Of a DNA stretch of 64,000 nucleotides, positions 34,654 through 43,837 are shown one piece after another (the first letter of the stretch is position 1; each line of letters opens with the position of its first letter). Below the pieces are notes generated by a model. The model saw nothing but the letters and a program-made list of their open reading frames with translations, did not search any database and was not told the DNA's origin. The stretch is from CAYGVT01 sp964353355 (GTDB lineage: Archaea; Thermoplasmatota; DTKX01; GCA-020343715), in the NCBI GenBank assembly GCA_964353355.1, contig CAYGVT010000134.1, positions 121,654 through 185,653 of the forward strand, written 5' to 3'. The position numbers were made by a program, and so were the translations under genes.

Positions 34654-36678
34654 ATGGATGAGAACGCGACGAACGTGGTCAAGCCCCCCGAATCGGAGGT
34701 CACCTACGAGCCCATCGACAGGTGGGTCGAGCGCGAGCCCTTCAAGACCACCGCGGACGTCGAGATACCCGAGCGCCTGGTCGACCAGGTCATCGGCCAG
34801 GAGCGCGCGGTCCAGGTCGTGAGGAAGGCGGCCGAGCAGAAGAGGCACGTCATGCTCATCGGCCCCCCCGGCACGGGCAAGTCCATGCTCGCCAAGTCCA
34901 TGACCGAGCTCCTGCCGCGGGGCGAGCTCCAGGACGTCATCGTCTACCACAACCCAGAGGACGGCAACAACCCCAAGGTGCGCGTCGTCCCTGCGGGCAA
35001 GGGCAAGGAGATAGTCACCGCCCAGAAGGCCGAGGCGATGCAGCGCAAGAAGGAGCGCTCCTCGGTCATGGTCATGTTCTTCGTCGGCATCCTGCTGATG
35101 TCGGTGCTGTTCGCGTTCAAGCGCGGGCCGGAGGGCGAGCTCGTCATCGCCCCTGAGGTCATCTTCTTCGGCATCATCGCGGCCGTCGCCGTCGTGTTCC
35201 TGATGCGGTGGACGTCCGGCAAGTCCGAGGTGGCGCTCATCCCGAAGCTCCTCATCACCCACGACCCGGACAGCATGCCGCCGTTCATCGACGGGACGGG
35301 CGCGCACGCGGGCGCGCTGCTGGGCGACGTCAAGCACGACCCGTTCCAGTCGGGCGGGCTGGAGACGCCGGCCCACGAGCGCGTCGACGCGGGCGCCATC
35401 CACAAGGCCAACAAGGGCGTGCTGTTCATCGACGAGATCAACATGCTGCGCATGGAGTCGCAGCAGTCTCTCCTGACCGCGCTCCAGGAGGGCGAGTTCC
35501 CGATCATGGGCCAGTCCGAGCGCAGCTCGGGCGCGATGGTCAAGACGGAGGCCGTCCCGACCGACTTCGTGCTCGTCGCGGCCGGCAACCTCGACGCGGT
35601 CTCGGGCATGCACCCCGCGCTGCGGTCGCGCATCCGCGGCTACGGCTACGAGGTGTACGTGCGCGACACCATGGACGACACGTCCGAGAACAGGCGCAAG
35701 ATGGTCCGGTTCATCGCCCAGGAGGTCCACAAGGACGGCAAGATACCCCACTTCACGAAGAGGGGCGTCTCCGAGATACTCCTCGAGGCCCAGCGCAGGT
35801 CCGGAACGTCCGGCAGGCTCACGCTGCGGCTGCGCGAGCTGGGCGGCCTCATCCGCACCGCGGGCGACATCGCGCGCGAGACCCAGGCCGAGCAGGTCAA
35901 CGAGGAGCACGTGCGCGATGCCAAGAAGATCGCCCGCAGCCTCGAGCAGCAGATAGCGGACCAGTTCATCGAGCGGAAGCTCGAGTACAAGTCCTACGTC
36001 ACCGAGGGCTTCGAGATAGGCCGCGTCAACGGCCTCGCGGTCATGGGCGCGGGCGACCAGGGCGTGTCCGAGGTCGCGGGCGTCGTCATGCCCATCATGG
36101 CCGAGGTGACCGCCTCGTCGTCCTCGTCCGAGGGCCGCGTCATCGCCACCGGCAAGCTCGGCGACATCGCCAAGGAGGCGGTGATGAACGTCTCGGCCCT
36201 CATCAAGAAGTACACGGGCCAGGACATCCGCAACTACGACATCCACATCCAGTTCATCGGCACCTACGAGGGCGTGGAGGGCGACTCCGCGTCCATCTCC
36301 ATCGCCACCGCCGTCATCTCGGCGCTGGAGAACCTCGAGGTCGACCAGTCCGTGGCCATGACGGGCTCGCTCTCGGTCAGGGGGCAGGTGCTGCCCGTCG
36401 GCGCGGTCACGGCCAAGGTCGAGGCCGCGGCCGAGGTCGGGGTGAAGAAGGTCATCATACCCGCGGCCAACATGAGGGACCTCATGCTCCAGGCCAAGTA
36501 CAAGGGCAAGATCGAGATAATCCCGGCCGAGAACCTGGGCGACGTGCTGGACGTCGCGCTCGTGGGCGCGACCAAGAGCTCGCTCGTCGCACGGCTCGCG
36601 AGCATGGTGTCCAAGAAGGGCGACAAGCCCCGCATCGAGATCAAGGAGATCGACCGCCGCCTCCCCCACCCGCACTGA
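34654..36678 (+). CDS. lonB: Archaeal membrane-anchored Lon protease (LonB)
   Basis: 674 residues. LonB is the ATP-dependent membrane protease of archaea. The AAA+ domain has Walker A GPPGTGKS (70-77) and Walker B VLFIDEIN (~255). Two membrane helices are inserted between them (~136-155 and ~170-187), the LonB hallmark. Downstream lie AAGNLDA, the arginine-finger region ALRSRIRGYGYE, and the protease domain with the Ser/Lys dyad Ser545 (EGDSAS) and Lys588 (VTAKVEAA). A GTG at 34639 and TTG at 34648 are possible alternative starts. nadM follows 100 bp downstream on the same strand. Confidence 0.95.
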   Translation: MDENATNVVKPPESEVTYEPIDRWVEREPFKTTADVEIPERLVDQVIGQERAVQVVRKAAEQKRHVMLIGPPGTGKSMLAKSMTELLPRGELQDVIVYHNPEDGNNPKVRVVPAGKGKEIVTAQKAEAMQRKKERSSVMVMFFVGILLMSVLFAFKRGPEGELVIAPEVIFFGIIAAVAVVFLMRWTSGKSEVALIPKLLITHDPDSMPPFIDGTGAHAGALLGDVKHDPFQSGGLETPAHERVDAGAIHKANKGVLFIDEINMLRMESQQSLLTALQEGEFPIMGQSERSSGAMVKTEAVPTDFVLVAAGNLDAVSGMHPALRSRIRGYGYEVYVRDTMDDTSENRRKMVRFIAQEVHKDGKIPHFTKRGVSEILLEAQRRSGTSGRLTLRLRELGGLIRTAGDIARETQAEQVNEEHVRDAKKIARSLEQQIADQFIERKLEYKSYVTEGFEIGRVNGLAVMGAGDQGVSEVAGVVMPIMAEVTASSSSSEGRVIATGKLGDIAKEAVMNVSALIKKYTGQDIRNYDIHIQFIGTYEGVEGDSASISIATAVISALENLEVDQSVAMTGSLSVRGQVLPVGAVTAKVEAAAEVGVKKVIIPAANMRDLMLQAKYKGKIEIIPAENLGDVLDVALVGATKSSLVARLASMVSKKGDKPRIEIKEIDRRLPHPH

Positions 36679-36778
36679 GCGTGCGTGCTCGGCCGGGGCA
36701 GGGTCGTGGCGGGGCGCACCGATCGGTAGGGCCGCTCCCGGCCTTCGCGGTGCGGGCACGGACGCACAGGGGAGGGGG

Positions 36779-37303
36779 GTGTCAGGCACGGTCCGCGCGC
36801 TCATCATCGGCCGCTTCCAGCCGTTCCACCTGGGGCACCTCCACGTCGTCAAGGAGGTCGCCGGCTGGGCGGACGAGCTCATCTTCGGCGTGGCGGCCGC
36901 GACCGATTCCTTCCAGGTCGAGAACCCATTCACGGCGGGCGAGCGGTCGGAGATGATAGCGGTAGCGATGCGCGAGGCGGGCATCCCGTCCTTCCGCGTG
37001 GTCGCCATCCCTGACATCCACAACCACGCCATCTGGGCCCAGTACGTTGTCTCGATGTGCCCGCCCTTCGACGTGGTGGTGGCCCACAACCCCGTGACGC
37101 TGGAGCTCTTCCGCAAGGAGGGCCACGAGGTGCGCGCGGTCGAGCACTTCAGGCGCAGGAGCTACTCGGGCACCCACGTGCGCGCCGTCATGGCCGAGGG
37201 CGGCCACTGGCACGACCTCGTGCCGGCGTCCGTCGCCGACTACATCAGGTCCATCGACGGGGACGGCCGCGTGCGCCGGATGGGCGAGCGCGCGCCCCGG
37301 TGA
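36779..37303 (+). CDS. nadM: Nicotinamide-nucleotide adenylyltransferase
   Basis: 174 residues, matching the archaeal NadM length. It joins NMN and ATP to give NAD. The nucleotidyltransferase start GRFQPFHLGHLHVV contains the HxGH motif, and SGTHVRAVM near the C-terminus is the second ATP-binding segment (usually ISSTxIR-like). PDIHNHAIWAQYVV is typical of the archaeal enzyme. GTG 36779 is preceded by ggggaggggg. Together with nadX it covers the first and last steps of NAD synthesis in this window. Confidence 0.93.
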   Translation: MSGTVRALIIGRFQPFHLGHLHVVKEVAGWADELIFGVAAATDSFQVENPFTAGERSEMIAVAMREAGIPSFRVVAIPDIHNHAIWAQYVVSMCPPFDVVVAHNPVTLELFRKEGHEVRAVEHFRRRSYSGTHVRAVMAEGGHWHDLVPASVADYIRSIDGDGRVRRMGERAPR

Positions 37304-37370
37304 TGCGGTCCGCCACGGCCCTGGCCTGCTGGCGGAGCATCCCACCGGGCGGTGACCCGTGTCCCCTGCC

Positions 37371-40300
37371 TCACATCTCCTCCCAGCCGCCGCCAGGCTT
37401 CTGGGGGGGTCGGCCGTACGGGGAGGCATCGGCGTTGACCGGCCGGGCGGGCGGCGGCGCCGTCTCAGGGCCCTTGCCGCCGCGGCCCCTCGCCATCGCG
37501 TACATCAGCACCGCGCCGGCCACCAGGCCCACGATGAGCGCGGCGATGTAGCCCGCCACGGGGCTCTCGTCCACGACGCGCTCCTCCTTGCGCTCGACCG
37601 AGAGGGTCGTGGTCTTCTCGTTGCCCGCGCGGTCGCGGGCCTTGAGCGTGAAGGAGTTCGCGCCGTCCGCGAGCGGGAGCGTGACCTCGAAACTGCCGTC
37701 GCTGCGCACGCCGACGGGGGCGTTGTTGACCCAGACTTTGTTATCCGCGTCGTCGGTGGCGCCCTTGATGGTGACCTCGACGGCGTCGACCCTGGAGCCG
37801 TCGACCGGGGCGGTCACGACCAGCGTGGGCGGCGTGGGGTCGTAGTGCACGGTGTACTGGAACCGCGGCGCCACGTTGTCCCTCAGGTCCTTGACGTCCA
37901 CATAGATGTCGTTGCGGCCCTCGACCAGGGGCACGTCGATGGTGAGGGCGCCCTTGCCGGTGTGCTCGGCGCCCCCGCTGACCGTGAACACCGCGTCCTC
38001 GTTCACGGTCACGTGCAGCACGACCGTGTCCGAGGTCGAGAACCGGTCGAGGCCGGACTGCAGGAGGGTCCCGTTCTTGGCGGTGACCTCGATTGTGTAG
38101 TCTGGCGGGCTCGTGTCCCTCGTGATGACGACCGTGGTCTCGTTGCGGTTGCCCGCGCGGTCGACGACGGCGATGGTGTACTCGTTCGAGCCCTCCGTGA
38201 GGGACACGTCGATGGCGAACTCGCCTGGCAGCGAGTCGCGCCTCTCGCCGTTGATGAACACCACGTCGATTTCCGGGTCGGTGTGGCCAGTGATGTAGAA
38301 GGTGGATTCGGCCGTGTCCGCCCTGCCCCCTGCCGGCGTCTCGATGGTGAGGGTGGGCGGGGTCAGGTCCACGGTCACGGTCACGGTGCGGAAGGCCTCG
38401 TTGCCCGCCTCGTCCACGGCGCGGACGACGATGTCGTGCGTCCCGTCCCCGAGCTGGAGCTGCCTGGTGAACGAGGCCTGGGCCACCGCGACCGCCTCGC
38501 CGTTGATGGTGACCCTGGCGCCCGCGTCCGTGCGGCCCGAGACGAACACCGCGCCGTTGTCGGTGATGGTGCCCTCCTCGGGCGACGTTATGGTGAGCGT
38601 GGGCGCGATGGTGTCCAGGAGGACGGAGAGGGCCGTCTGGTTTGTGTTGCCCACGCGGTCGGTCACGAGCAGGTCGAGGCCGTTCATGCCCTCGGTGAGC
38701 GGGAAGTCGATGACGAACGCGCCCAGGGCGTCCGGCTTGGCCACGAGGTTGCCCACGCGGATGGTCGCGCCCGGCTCCGTGTGGCCTGCGAGGCGCAGCA
38801 CTCGCACGTTGGTGGCGTTCGGGATCTCGCCCTCGAGCTCGATGAACGGGGGGTGGGTGTCGAGGATGACGTCCGGGAAATCGAGCCTCCCGATGTTGCC
38901 TGCCCGGTCGACGGCCCTGACCACGATGTCGTAGACCGCGTCGGGCAGCAGCGAGAACGTGACGTCGTAGCGCTCGCCGACGACGCGCGCGGAGGCCCAC
39001 ATCGCCCCGCCGTCGAGGCTCGCCTCGACCTTGAGGAGGCCCTGGCCGCGCTCGACGACATCGCCCGCGAGCGCGATTTGGGTCCTGTTGACGGTCATGC
39101 CCGCCGAGAAGCCAGGGGCCGTGAGGCGGGGGGCGTAGTCGTCCGTGAAGACGATCTCCTGGGGGTCCGTCCGCATGATGTCCAGCTCGGGCGCGCGGAA
39201 GTAGGTGTCAACGTCCAGGAGCGCGGCGTAGACGTGCGCGTTGACCCAGAGGAAGGAGCGCTTGGCCTCCCACCGGATGAAGTCGAGGTAGTGCTCGCCC
39301 AGCGACAGGTTGACCTCGCCGATGCGGTCCTCCGTGTCGTTGATGAGGTGCACGATGCCGTCCGCGACCTCGGTGCCGTCGGACCACCGCACCTTGGAGA
39401 TGTCGAGCCTCTGCCACGCGGTGATGCGGCCGCCCGACACTTCCACGAAGCCCGAGCCGATGGGGTGCTCGGTCGTGTAGATGTCGAAGGTGGAGCCGCC
39501 GGAGGCGAGGAAGGCCAGGCCGGTCACGTTGACGTAGCAGTCGCGGACCTCGACGGGCCCGAAGCTGGACGTGATGCCGTAGTAGGTGTTCCAGATGATG
39601 ACGTCCTGGACCTTGTGCCGCACGGAGCCCACGCCCTCGAGGATGATGCCGTAGCCCGACCCGGCCGAGGTCGCGCGGATGTCCTCCTTGGTGAAGGTGA
39701 TGTTGCCGTAGCTGCCGTGGTAGATGTAGTACCCGACGCAGCCGCCTGGCACGCGGTAGAGGTTGTTGTGGAACACGTAGTTGATGAAGTTGACCACGAT
39801 GTAGTTGCCGTAGACGCACCGGTCGTACACGCAGTGGTCCACGCTCACGAGCCCGTCCTGCCACGGCACGCTCGTGACGAGGCCGTAGTAGTTGCCCTCG
39901 AAGTTGCAGTAGGAGATGTTGATGTACCGGCGGTGGGTCCCGGCGGAGTTGTCGTCGATGAGCACGCCGTAGCCGTACTGGTCGTTGGGGTTGCTCCTGA
40001 AGGTGCAGTTGCGCGCGACGATGTCGATCTCCTCGAACTGCGAGCCGGTGTCGATGCCGAGGTCGACCCAGCTGCAGCCTGAGATGACGGTGTTGTTGAG
40101 GATGGTCGGCCGGCGCGTCCAGATGCCGTAGGTGGACGAGTCGGTGATGGTGCAGCCGTCGAAGATGTGCTCGCCCTTGTAGAGGCGGATGCCGCCCGGG
40201 GCACCGTCCCAGCCGAATAGCTGCCTCACGGTCGAGTCCCTGAAGACCGTGTCGTTGTAGACGTTGAAGAAGTACCGGTAGTCGAACCTGTTGCGTATCT

Positions 40301-40598
40301 CCGAGTCGTACACGTACAAGTTGCCCGTCGAGTTGACGGTGATGGTCTTTATCTCGTTCTCGCGCGAGTCGACCTGGAGCGTGGAGTGCCGCAGGGTGAG
40401 CGAGCCGCCGTCGCGTATCCAGATGTCGCCCCTGACGATGACGTTGTCGTTCTCGTACACCAAGTCGGTGTTTATCACCCACAGGCCCTCGTAGTAGTAG
40501 TCGGCCGCGCTCGCGGGGGTGGAGAGGATGGCGGCGAGCGCCAGGGCGGCGCAGACTACCATTGCGAGCCCAATGAGAGCACGAAGCGTAGGGCGCAT
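37371..40598 (-). CDS. TM-anchored surface protein: beta-helix plus Ig-like repeats
   Basis: 1075 residues. Signal peptide with a likely cut after ASA (residue ~31). Residues ~35-400 are a right-handed parallel beta-helix of the NosD/pectate-lyase type, shown by short repeats of the N-x-T-I/F type (DGCTITDSSTYGIW, NNTVISGCSW, RNCTFRSN). The next ~550 residues hold about six bacterial Ig-like repeats (LTITSPEEGTITDNGAVFVSGRTDAGARVTINGEAV and kin, each with VDRAGN or similar). A C-terminal helix (YIAALIVGLVAGAVLMYAMA) anchors it, with a short Pro-rich tail. It probably binds or modifies surface polysaccharide, but no catalytic residues were identified. A TATA box 23-34 bp upstream implies a leaderless message. 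Confidence 0.8.
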   Translation of the reverse strand: MRPTLRALIGLAMVVCAALALAAILSTPASAADYYYEGLWVINTDLVYENDNVIVRGDIWIRDGGSLTLRHSTLQVDSRENEIKTITVNSTGNLYVYDSEIRNRFDYRYFFNVYNDTVFRDSTVRQLFGWDGAPGGIRLYKGEHIFDGCTITDSSTYGIWTRRPTILNNTVISGCSWVDLGIDTGSQFEEIDIVARNCTFRSNPNDQYGYGVLIDDNSAGTHRRYINISYCNFEGNYYGLVTSVPWQDGLVSVDHCVYDRCVYGNYIVVNFINYVFHNNLYRVPGGCVGYYIYHGSYGNITFTKEDIRATSAGSGYGIILEGVGSVRHKVQDVIIWNTYYGITSSFGPVEVRDCYVNVTGLAFLASGGSTFDIYTTEHPIGSGFVEVSGGRITAWQRLDISKVRWSDGTEVADGIVHLINDTEDRIGEVNLSLGEHYLDFIRWEAKRSFLWVNAHVYAALLDVDTYFRAPELDIMRTDPQEIVFTDDYAPRLTAPGFSAGMTVNRTQIALAGDVVERGQGLLKVEASLDGGAMWASARVVGERYDVTFSLLPDAVYDIVVRAVDRAGNIGRLDFPDVILDTHPPFIELEGEIPNATNVRVLRLAGHTEPGATIRVGNLVAKPDALGAFVIDFPLTEGMNGLDLLVTDRVGNTNQTALSVLLDTIAPTLTITSPEEGTITDNGAVFVSGRTDAGARVTINGEAVAVAQASFTRQLQLGDGTHDIVVRAVDEAGNEAFRTVTVTVDLTPPTLTIETPAGGRADTAESTFYITGHTDPEIDVVFINGERRDSLPGEFAIDVSLTEGSNEYTIAVVDRAGNRNETTVVITRDTSPPDYTIEVTAKNGTLLQSGLDRFSTSDTVVLHVTVNEDAVFTVSGGAEHTGKGALTIDVPLVEGRNDIYVDVKDLRDNVAPRFQYTVHYDPTPPTLVVTAPVDGSRVDAVEVTIKGATDDADNKVWVNNAPVGVRSDGSFEVTLPLADGANSFTLKARDRAGNEKTTTLSVERKEERVVDESPVAGYIAALIVGLVAGAVLMYAMARGRGGKGPETAPPPARPVNADASPYGRPPQKPGGGWEEM

Positions 40599-40620
40599 GG
40601 TTTCCGTTAGGGCCTGGCAT

Positions 40621-40632
40621 GGTTATAAAACC
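40621..40632. promoter_or_regulatory. Near-palindromic TATA box shared by divergent genes
   Basis: The block ggttataaaacc reads as TATA both ways. Leftward transcription would begin almost at the ATG (40598) of the beta-helix protein; rightward it gives a ~45-nt leader for the epimerase at 40700. Confidence 0.55.
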
Positions 40633-40699
40633 TTCCGGGGGGCCCGATGGTGGACGCAGGCGAAAGGTAGTTTACCCGAACGTGCGCGTAGGGGTCGCC

Positions 40700-41656
40700 A
40701 TGCGGTTCCTGGTCACCGGCGCGGACGGGTTCATCGGCTCGCACGTCGTGGAGGCGCTGCTCGCGTCCAGGCGCGACACCGTCGTGGCCTTCGTCCATCG
40801 AATGCCGGTGCGGTGGCTCTCGCTGGACCCGTCGCTGCCGCTCAGGCTCGTCCAGGGCGACATCGCCCGCATGGTCGACGTCGAGGCGGCGGGCGAGGTC
40901 GACGCCATCATCCACCTGGCCGGCATGCCATCGGTGGCCGAGTGCGAGCGCGAGCTGGAGCTCGCCCGCCTCGCCAACTTCCAGGGTGCCGTGAACGTTC
41001 TCAACCTCGCGGCCAGCCAGCAGCCCGCCCCCCGCGTCGTGCTCGTGTCAACGGCCGCGCTCTACGGCGAGCCGGCCTACCTCCCCATCGACGAGGACCA
41101 TCCGGTCGAGCCCAAGAACCAGTACATGAACACCAAGCTCGCATCCGAGATCACGGCGCAGGCCTACCACGAGCAGCAGGGGGTGCCTGTCGTCATCGTC
41201 CGCCCCTTCAACGTGTACGGTCCGCGCCAGAACGACTACTTCGTCGTCCCGACCATCATCAGGCAGTGCCTGGAGGGCATCGAGCTCAGGCTCGGCGATG
41301 GCCGGCCGGTGCGCAACTTCACCTACGTCACGGACGCGGTGGACCTCCTGGTCCGCGCCGCGATGGCCAAGGGCGTGGCGGGCCAGACCATCAACCTGGG
41401 CAGCCGGCCGACCATCTCCATCGAGCAGCTCGCCATGAAGGTCGTCGAGCTCACTGGCTGCCGCCTCGAGCCCATCTTCGACCGCGCGAGGTTCCGCGAG
41501 AGCGACCCCACCTTCCTGCAGATGGACCCCTCGCTCGCCGAGAGGCTCCTGGCGTGGAGCCCGAGGGTGCCCCTCGAGGAGGGGCTCCGGCTCACCATCG
41601 AGCACCTCCGCGCGAGGCGCAAGCGCGAGCTGGGCGGGGACGTCGTCTGGAGGTAG
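40700..41656 (+). CDS. NAD-dependent sugar-nucleotide epimerase/dehydratase (extended SDR)
   Basis: 318 residues. Rossmann motif VTGADGFIGSHVV; catalytic Ser/Thr in VSTAALYG and YMNTK as the YxxxK dyad; substrate segments RPFNVYGPRQ and FTYVTDAVD. Members convert UDP- or dTDP-sugars (epimerases, 4,6-dehydratases, reductases); the exact sugar is not readable. It converges with a second epimerase (56-bp gap), suggesting local supply of sugars for glycosylation of the many Asn-X-Ser/Thr-rich surface proteins. ATG 40700 is chosen because the Rossmann fold begins at once. Confidence 0.88.
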   Translation: MRFLVTGADGFIGSHVVEALLASRRDTVVAFVHRMPVRWLSLDPSLPLRLVQGDIARMVDVEAAGEVDAIIHLAGMPSVAECERELELARLANFQGAVNVLNLAASQQPAPRVVLVSTAALYGEPAYLPIDEDHPVEPKNQYMNTKLASEITAQAYHEQQGVPVVIVRPFNVYGPRQNDYFVVPTIIRQCLEGIELRLGDGRPVRNFTYVTDAVDLLVRAAMAKGVAGQTINLGSRPTISIEQLAMKVVELTGCRLEPIFDRARFRESDPTFLQMDPSLAERLLAWSPRVPLEEGLRLTIEHLRARRKRELGGDVVWR

Positions 41657-41712
41657 GCCCGGACACGGCGGTGATGGGACGGCCGCCGCGCCTCGTCCGG
41701 GCCCCTCCAAGC

Positions 41713-42708
41713 TCACATCGCGAGCTCGCGCGCCTCCGCGTCCGACCTGAAGTATGCGAGGAAGGCCTCCAGCCCCTGCTCGAGCCGCGTCGAGGGCTCG
41801 TAGCCGACGAGACGCCTGGCCCCGTCGATGGCCGCCCAGGTGTCCTGCGCGTCGCCCGGCGCGCGGTCCTCGTGCACCGCCTCCATGGTCGCGCCCGTCA
41901 GGCGGCGCAGCACGTCCAGGAGGTCGTTGATGGTGATGTGGCGGCCCGAGCCCACGTTGAGGGACTGCCCCTCGAGGAGCACGCGGGGGTCGAGCAGCCG
42001 GTAGTTGGCCTCCACGATGTCGTCGATGTAGGTGTAGTCGCGGCTCTGCTCGCCGTCGCCGAAGACCACGGGCGGTTCGCCCGCGAGCAGCCGCTTGCAG
42101 AACCGCGGGATTGCGAGGTCCGGCCGCATCCGCGGCCCGTAGACGGTGAAGTACCTGAGGCTGATGGTGGGCAGGCCGTGGACCTCGTAGTGGACGCGGC
42201 AGTAGTGCTCCGCCGCGAGCTTGGTCACGCCGTAGGGCGACACGGGCCGCGTGGGGTGCTCCTCGTCGAACGGCAGGTAGGCCACGCGGCCGTAGACCGA
42301 GGAGGAGGAGGCGTTGACGAACCGAGCCACGCGCGCGTCCCTGGCGGCCGCGAGCATGTTGATGGTGCCCTGGACGTTGACGCGCAGCGACTTGTAGGGG
42401 TCCTGGACGGAGGGGCGCACGCCCGCCTGCGCGGCCTCGTGGTAGACCGCGTCGACCCTGCCTGAGTGGCCCAGGACGGCGCGGCACGCCCCCAGGTCGG
42501 TCACGTCCGCCTCCATGAAGGCGTAGTCGCCCGCGCCCTCGCCCCTGGCGGCGGCCTCGACCACCTGGAGGTTCTTGCGCTTCATGCGCACGTCGTAGTA
42601 GGGGTCGAGGTTGTCCATGACCGTCACGTCCACGCCCTCCCTGAGCAGGCGTGCGGCCAGGTGCGAGCCTATGAAGCCCGCCCCTCCCGTGACGACCGCG
42701 CGGGTCAT
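41713..42708 (-). CDS. UDP-glucose/UDP-glucuronate 4-epimerase-like protein
   Basis: 331 residues. Start MTRAVVTGGAGFIGSHLAARL (Rossmann GxxGxxG), then DNLDPYYDVRMKRKNL and EAAQAGVRPSVQDP. Catalytic SSSSVYG and SPYGVTKLA (YxxxK), RYFTVYGPRMRPD, and RDYTYIDDIVEAN are characteristic of UDP-glucuronate/galactose 4-epimerases. ATG 42708 places the Rossmann strand at the N-terminus. The AT-rich block at 42783-42796 (plus-strand aaaaaaaatatctt) is a minus-strand TATA candidate ~80 bp upstream. Confidence 0.9.
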   Translation of the reverse strand: MTRAVVTGGAGFIGSHLAARLLREGVDVTVMDNLDPYYDVRMKRKNLQVVEAAARGEGAGDYAFMEADVTDLGACRAVLGHSGRVDAVYHEAAQAGVRPSVQDPYKSLRVNVQGTINMLAAARDARVARFVNASSSSVYGRVAYLPFDEEHPTRPVSPYGVTKLAAEHYCRVHYEVHGLPTISLRYFTVYGPRMRPDLAIPRFCKRLLAGEPPVVFGDGEQSRDYTYIDDIVEANYRLLDPRVLLEGQSLNVGSGRHITINDLLDVLRRLTGATMEAVHEDRAPGDAQDTWAAIDGARRLVGYEPSTRLEQGLEAFLAYFRSDAEARELAM

Positions 42709-43196
42709 GCGCCATGTAACGGGGCGCGCCCTCATGAAGGTTGTTGAGGGGGATGGGTCGCGGACCACGTGAGGCCGGATTGAAAAAAAATATCTTTCCC
42801 CGCCCCCCCGGCACGGGGGGGGTGCGCCAGGGGGACGGGGGAAGTCGGGGCTTCGAGGTTTGGGGGGGCCGGCCGCCAAGCCGTGGGACGGCCGGCCCTG
42901 CATGCTTGGGGGGGTTGCCTCTTGGGGGTATGGAGGTGTGCGCGGGCCCGCCCCGGCACAAGAACGCATCCCTGCGTCCCATGCTCCGGGGCCTGTTCCG
43001 CGCGCAGGTCTCCTACCGACCGCCGGGCTCTTAAGGATGACCGCCTGGATATCATCGGCAATTATCATGCCGCCGCTGCCGCGGCCCATAGAACCATATC
43101 CCTCCGCGGGGTCCCTCCAGGCGGGGTTGTCGTCGGGTGTCCTTCGCGGTAATGGTTATATATCATCGCGTCGTAGATGAGGGCCGAAGGGCGAGC
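42709..43196. other. Intergenic region between divergent genes
   Basis: These 488 bp carry an A8 run with tatc (42783-42794), a long G/C-rich low-complexity stretch (42797-42920), and a TATA box ggttatatatc at 43154-43164 for the gene at 43197. Open frames here are arginine/glycine/proline artefacts; I see no supported gene. Confidence 0.55.
43154..43164 (+). promoter_or_regulatory. TATA box of the small TM/TPR-like protein gene
   Basis: The sequence ggttatatatc lies 33-43 bp before ATG 43197, giving a leader of about 10 nt; a gaagggcgag site lies just before the start. Confidence 0.6.
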
Positions 43197-43817
43197 ATGA
43201 TGGTCATGGGAGGAGCGCGTTTAACCTCCATCGGTCTGCTAGCGGCCGCGCTCCTCGCGGTCCTGGCCGCCTCGGCCGTCGCCGAGGTCGGCGTGCCCGT
43301 GGACGGGGCGACGACCACGGACGGGGGAGTCGCTCCCTTGGACCCCGGGGTGCCCGAGGTCCCTGGGGTGGACGACGACGCGCCCCGCATCGAGACCCCG
43401 CCGCCCGAGCCGTCCTCCCCCGCCCCGGGGTTCGTCCTGCCCGAGGGCCTCCCGATCATCCTCATCGTCGTCCTGGTCTCCGCGACCGTCATCTACACGT
43501 ACGCCCCGGCGGGCGTCCAGCGCATGCGCATCGAGACCGCGTGGCGGATGTCCAACCAGGGCCGGCTCATGCTCGCAAAGGGCGAGTTCCGCATCGCCCT
43601 GGATGATTTCGACCGTGCCATCGAGGAGGCGCACGCGGCCTACACCAGACGCGACGGCGGGAAGGGGCCCGTCGAGTGGCGGCTCCGACCGGACGCGTTC
43701 TACGTCGGACTCTGGAGGGGCCGCGCGGCGGCGCTGCGCGGCATGGGCCGCCGGCGTGCGGCCGAGTTCACCGAGACCATGGCCAGCGAGCTCGAGACGG
43801 CCGTGGCCCCGGCGTGA
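43197..43817 (+). CDS. Small membrane protein with cytosolic TPR-like helices
   Basis: 206 residues. A signal-like segment (GLLAAALLAVLAASAVA), a ~65-residue extracellular Pro/Asp-rich stretch, one membrane helix (IILIVVLVSATVIYTYA), and ~105 cytosolic residues with paired amphipathic helices (GRLMLAKGEFRIALDDFDRAIEEA is TPR-like). It may bring soluble partners to the membrane. It converges with the TrkH-type transporter (20-bp gap). I do not recognise the family. Confidence 0.65.
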   Translation: MMVMGGARLTSIGLLAAALLAVLAASAVAEVGVPVDGATTTDGGVAPLDPGVPEVPGVDDDAPRIETPPPEPSSPAPGFVLPEGLPIILIVVLVSATVIYTYAPAGVQRMRIETAWRMSNQGRLMLAKGEFRIALDDFDRAIEEAHAAYTRRDGGKGPVEWRLRPDAFYVGLWRGRAAALRGMGRRRAAEFTETMASELETAVAPA

Positions 43818-43837
43818 CGCGCTCGTGCGTCGTCCGT

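Noticed and set aside
42732..43180. Several overlapping frames in the divergent gap
   Set aside because: They derive from G/C runs, carry no recognisable pattern and conflict with the TATA boxes there.
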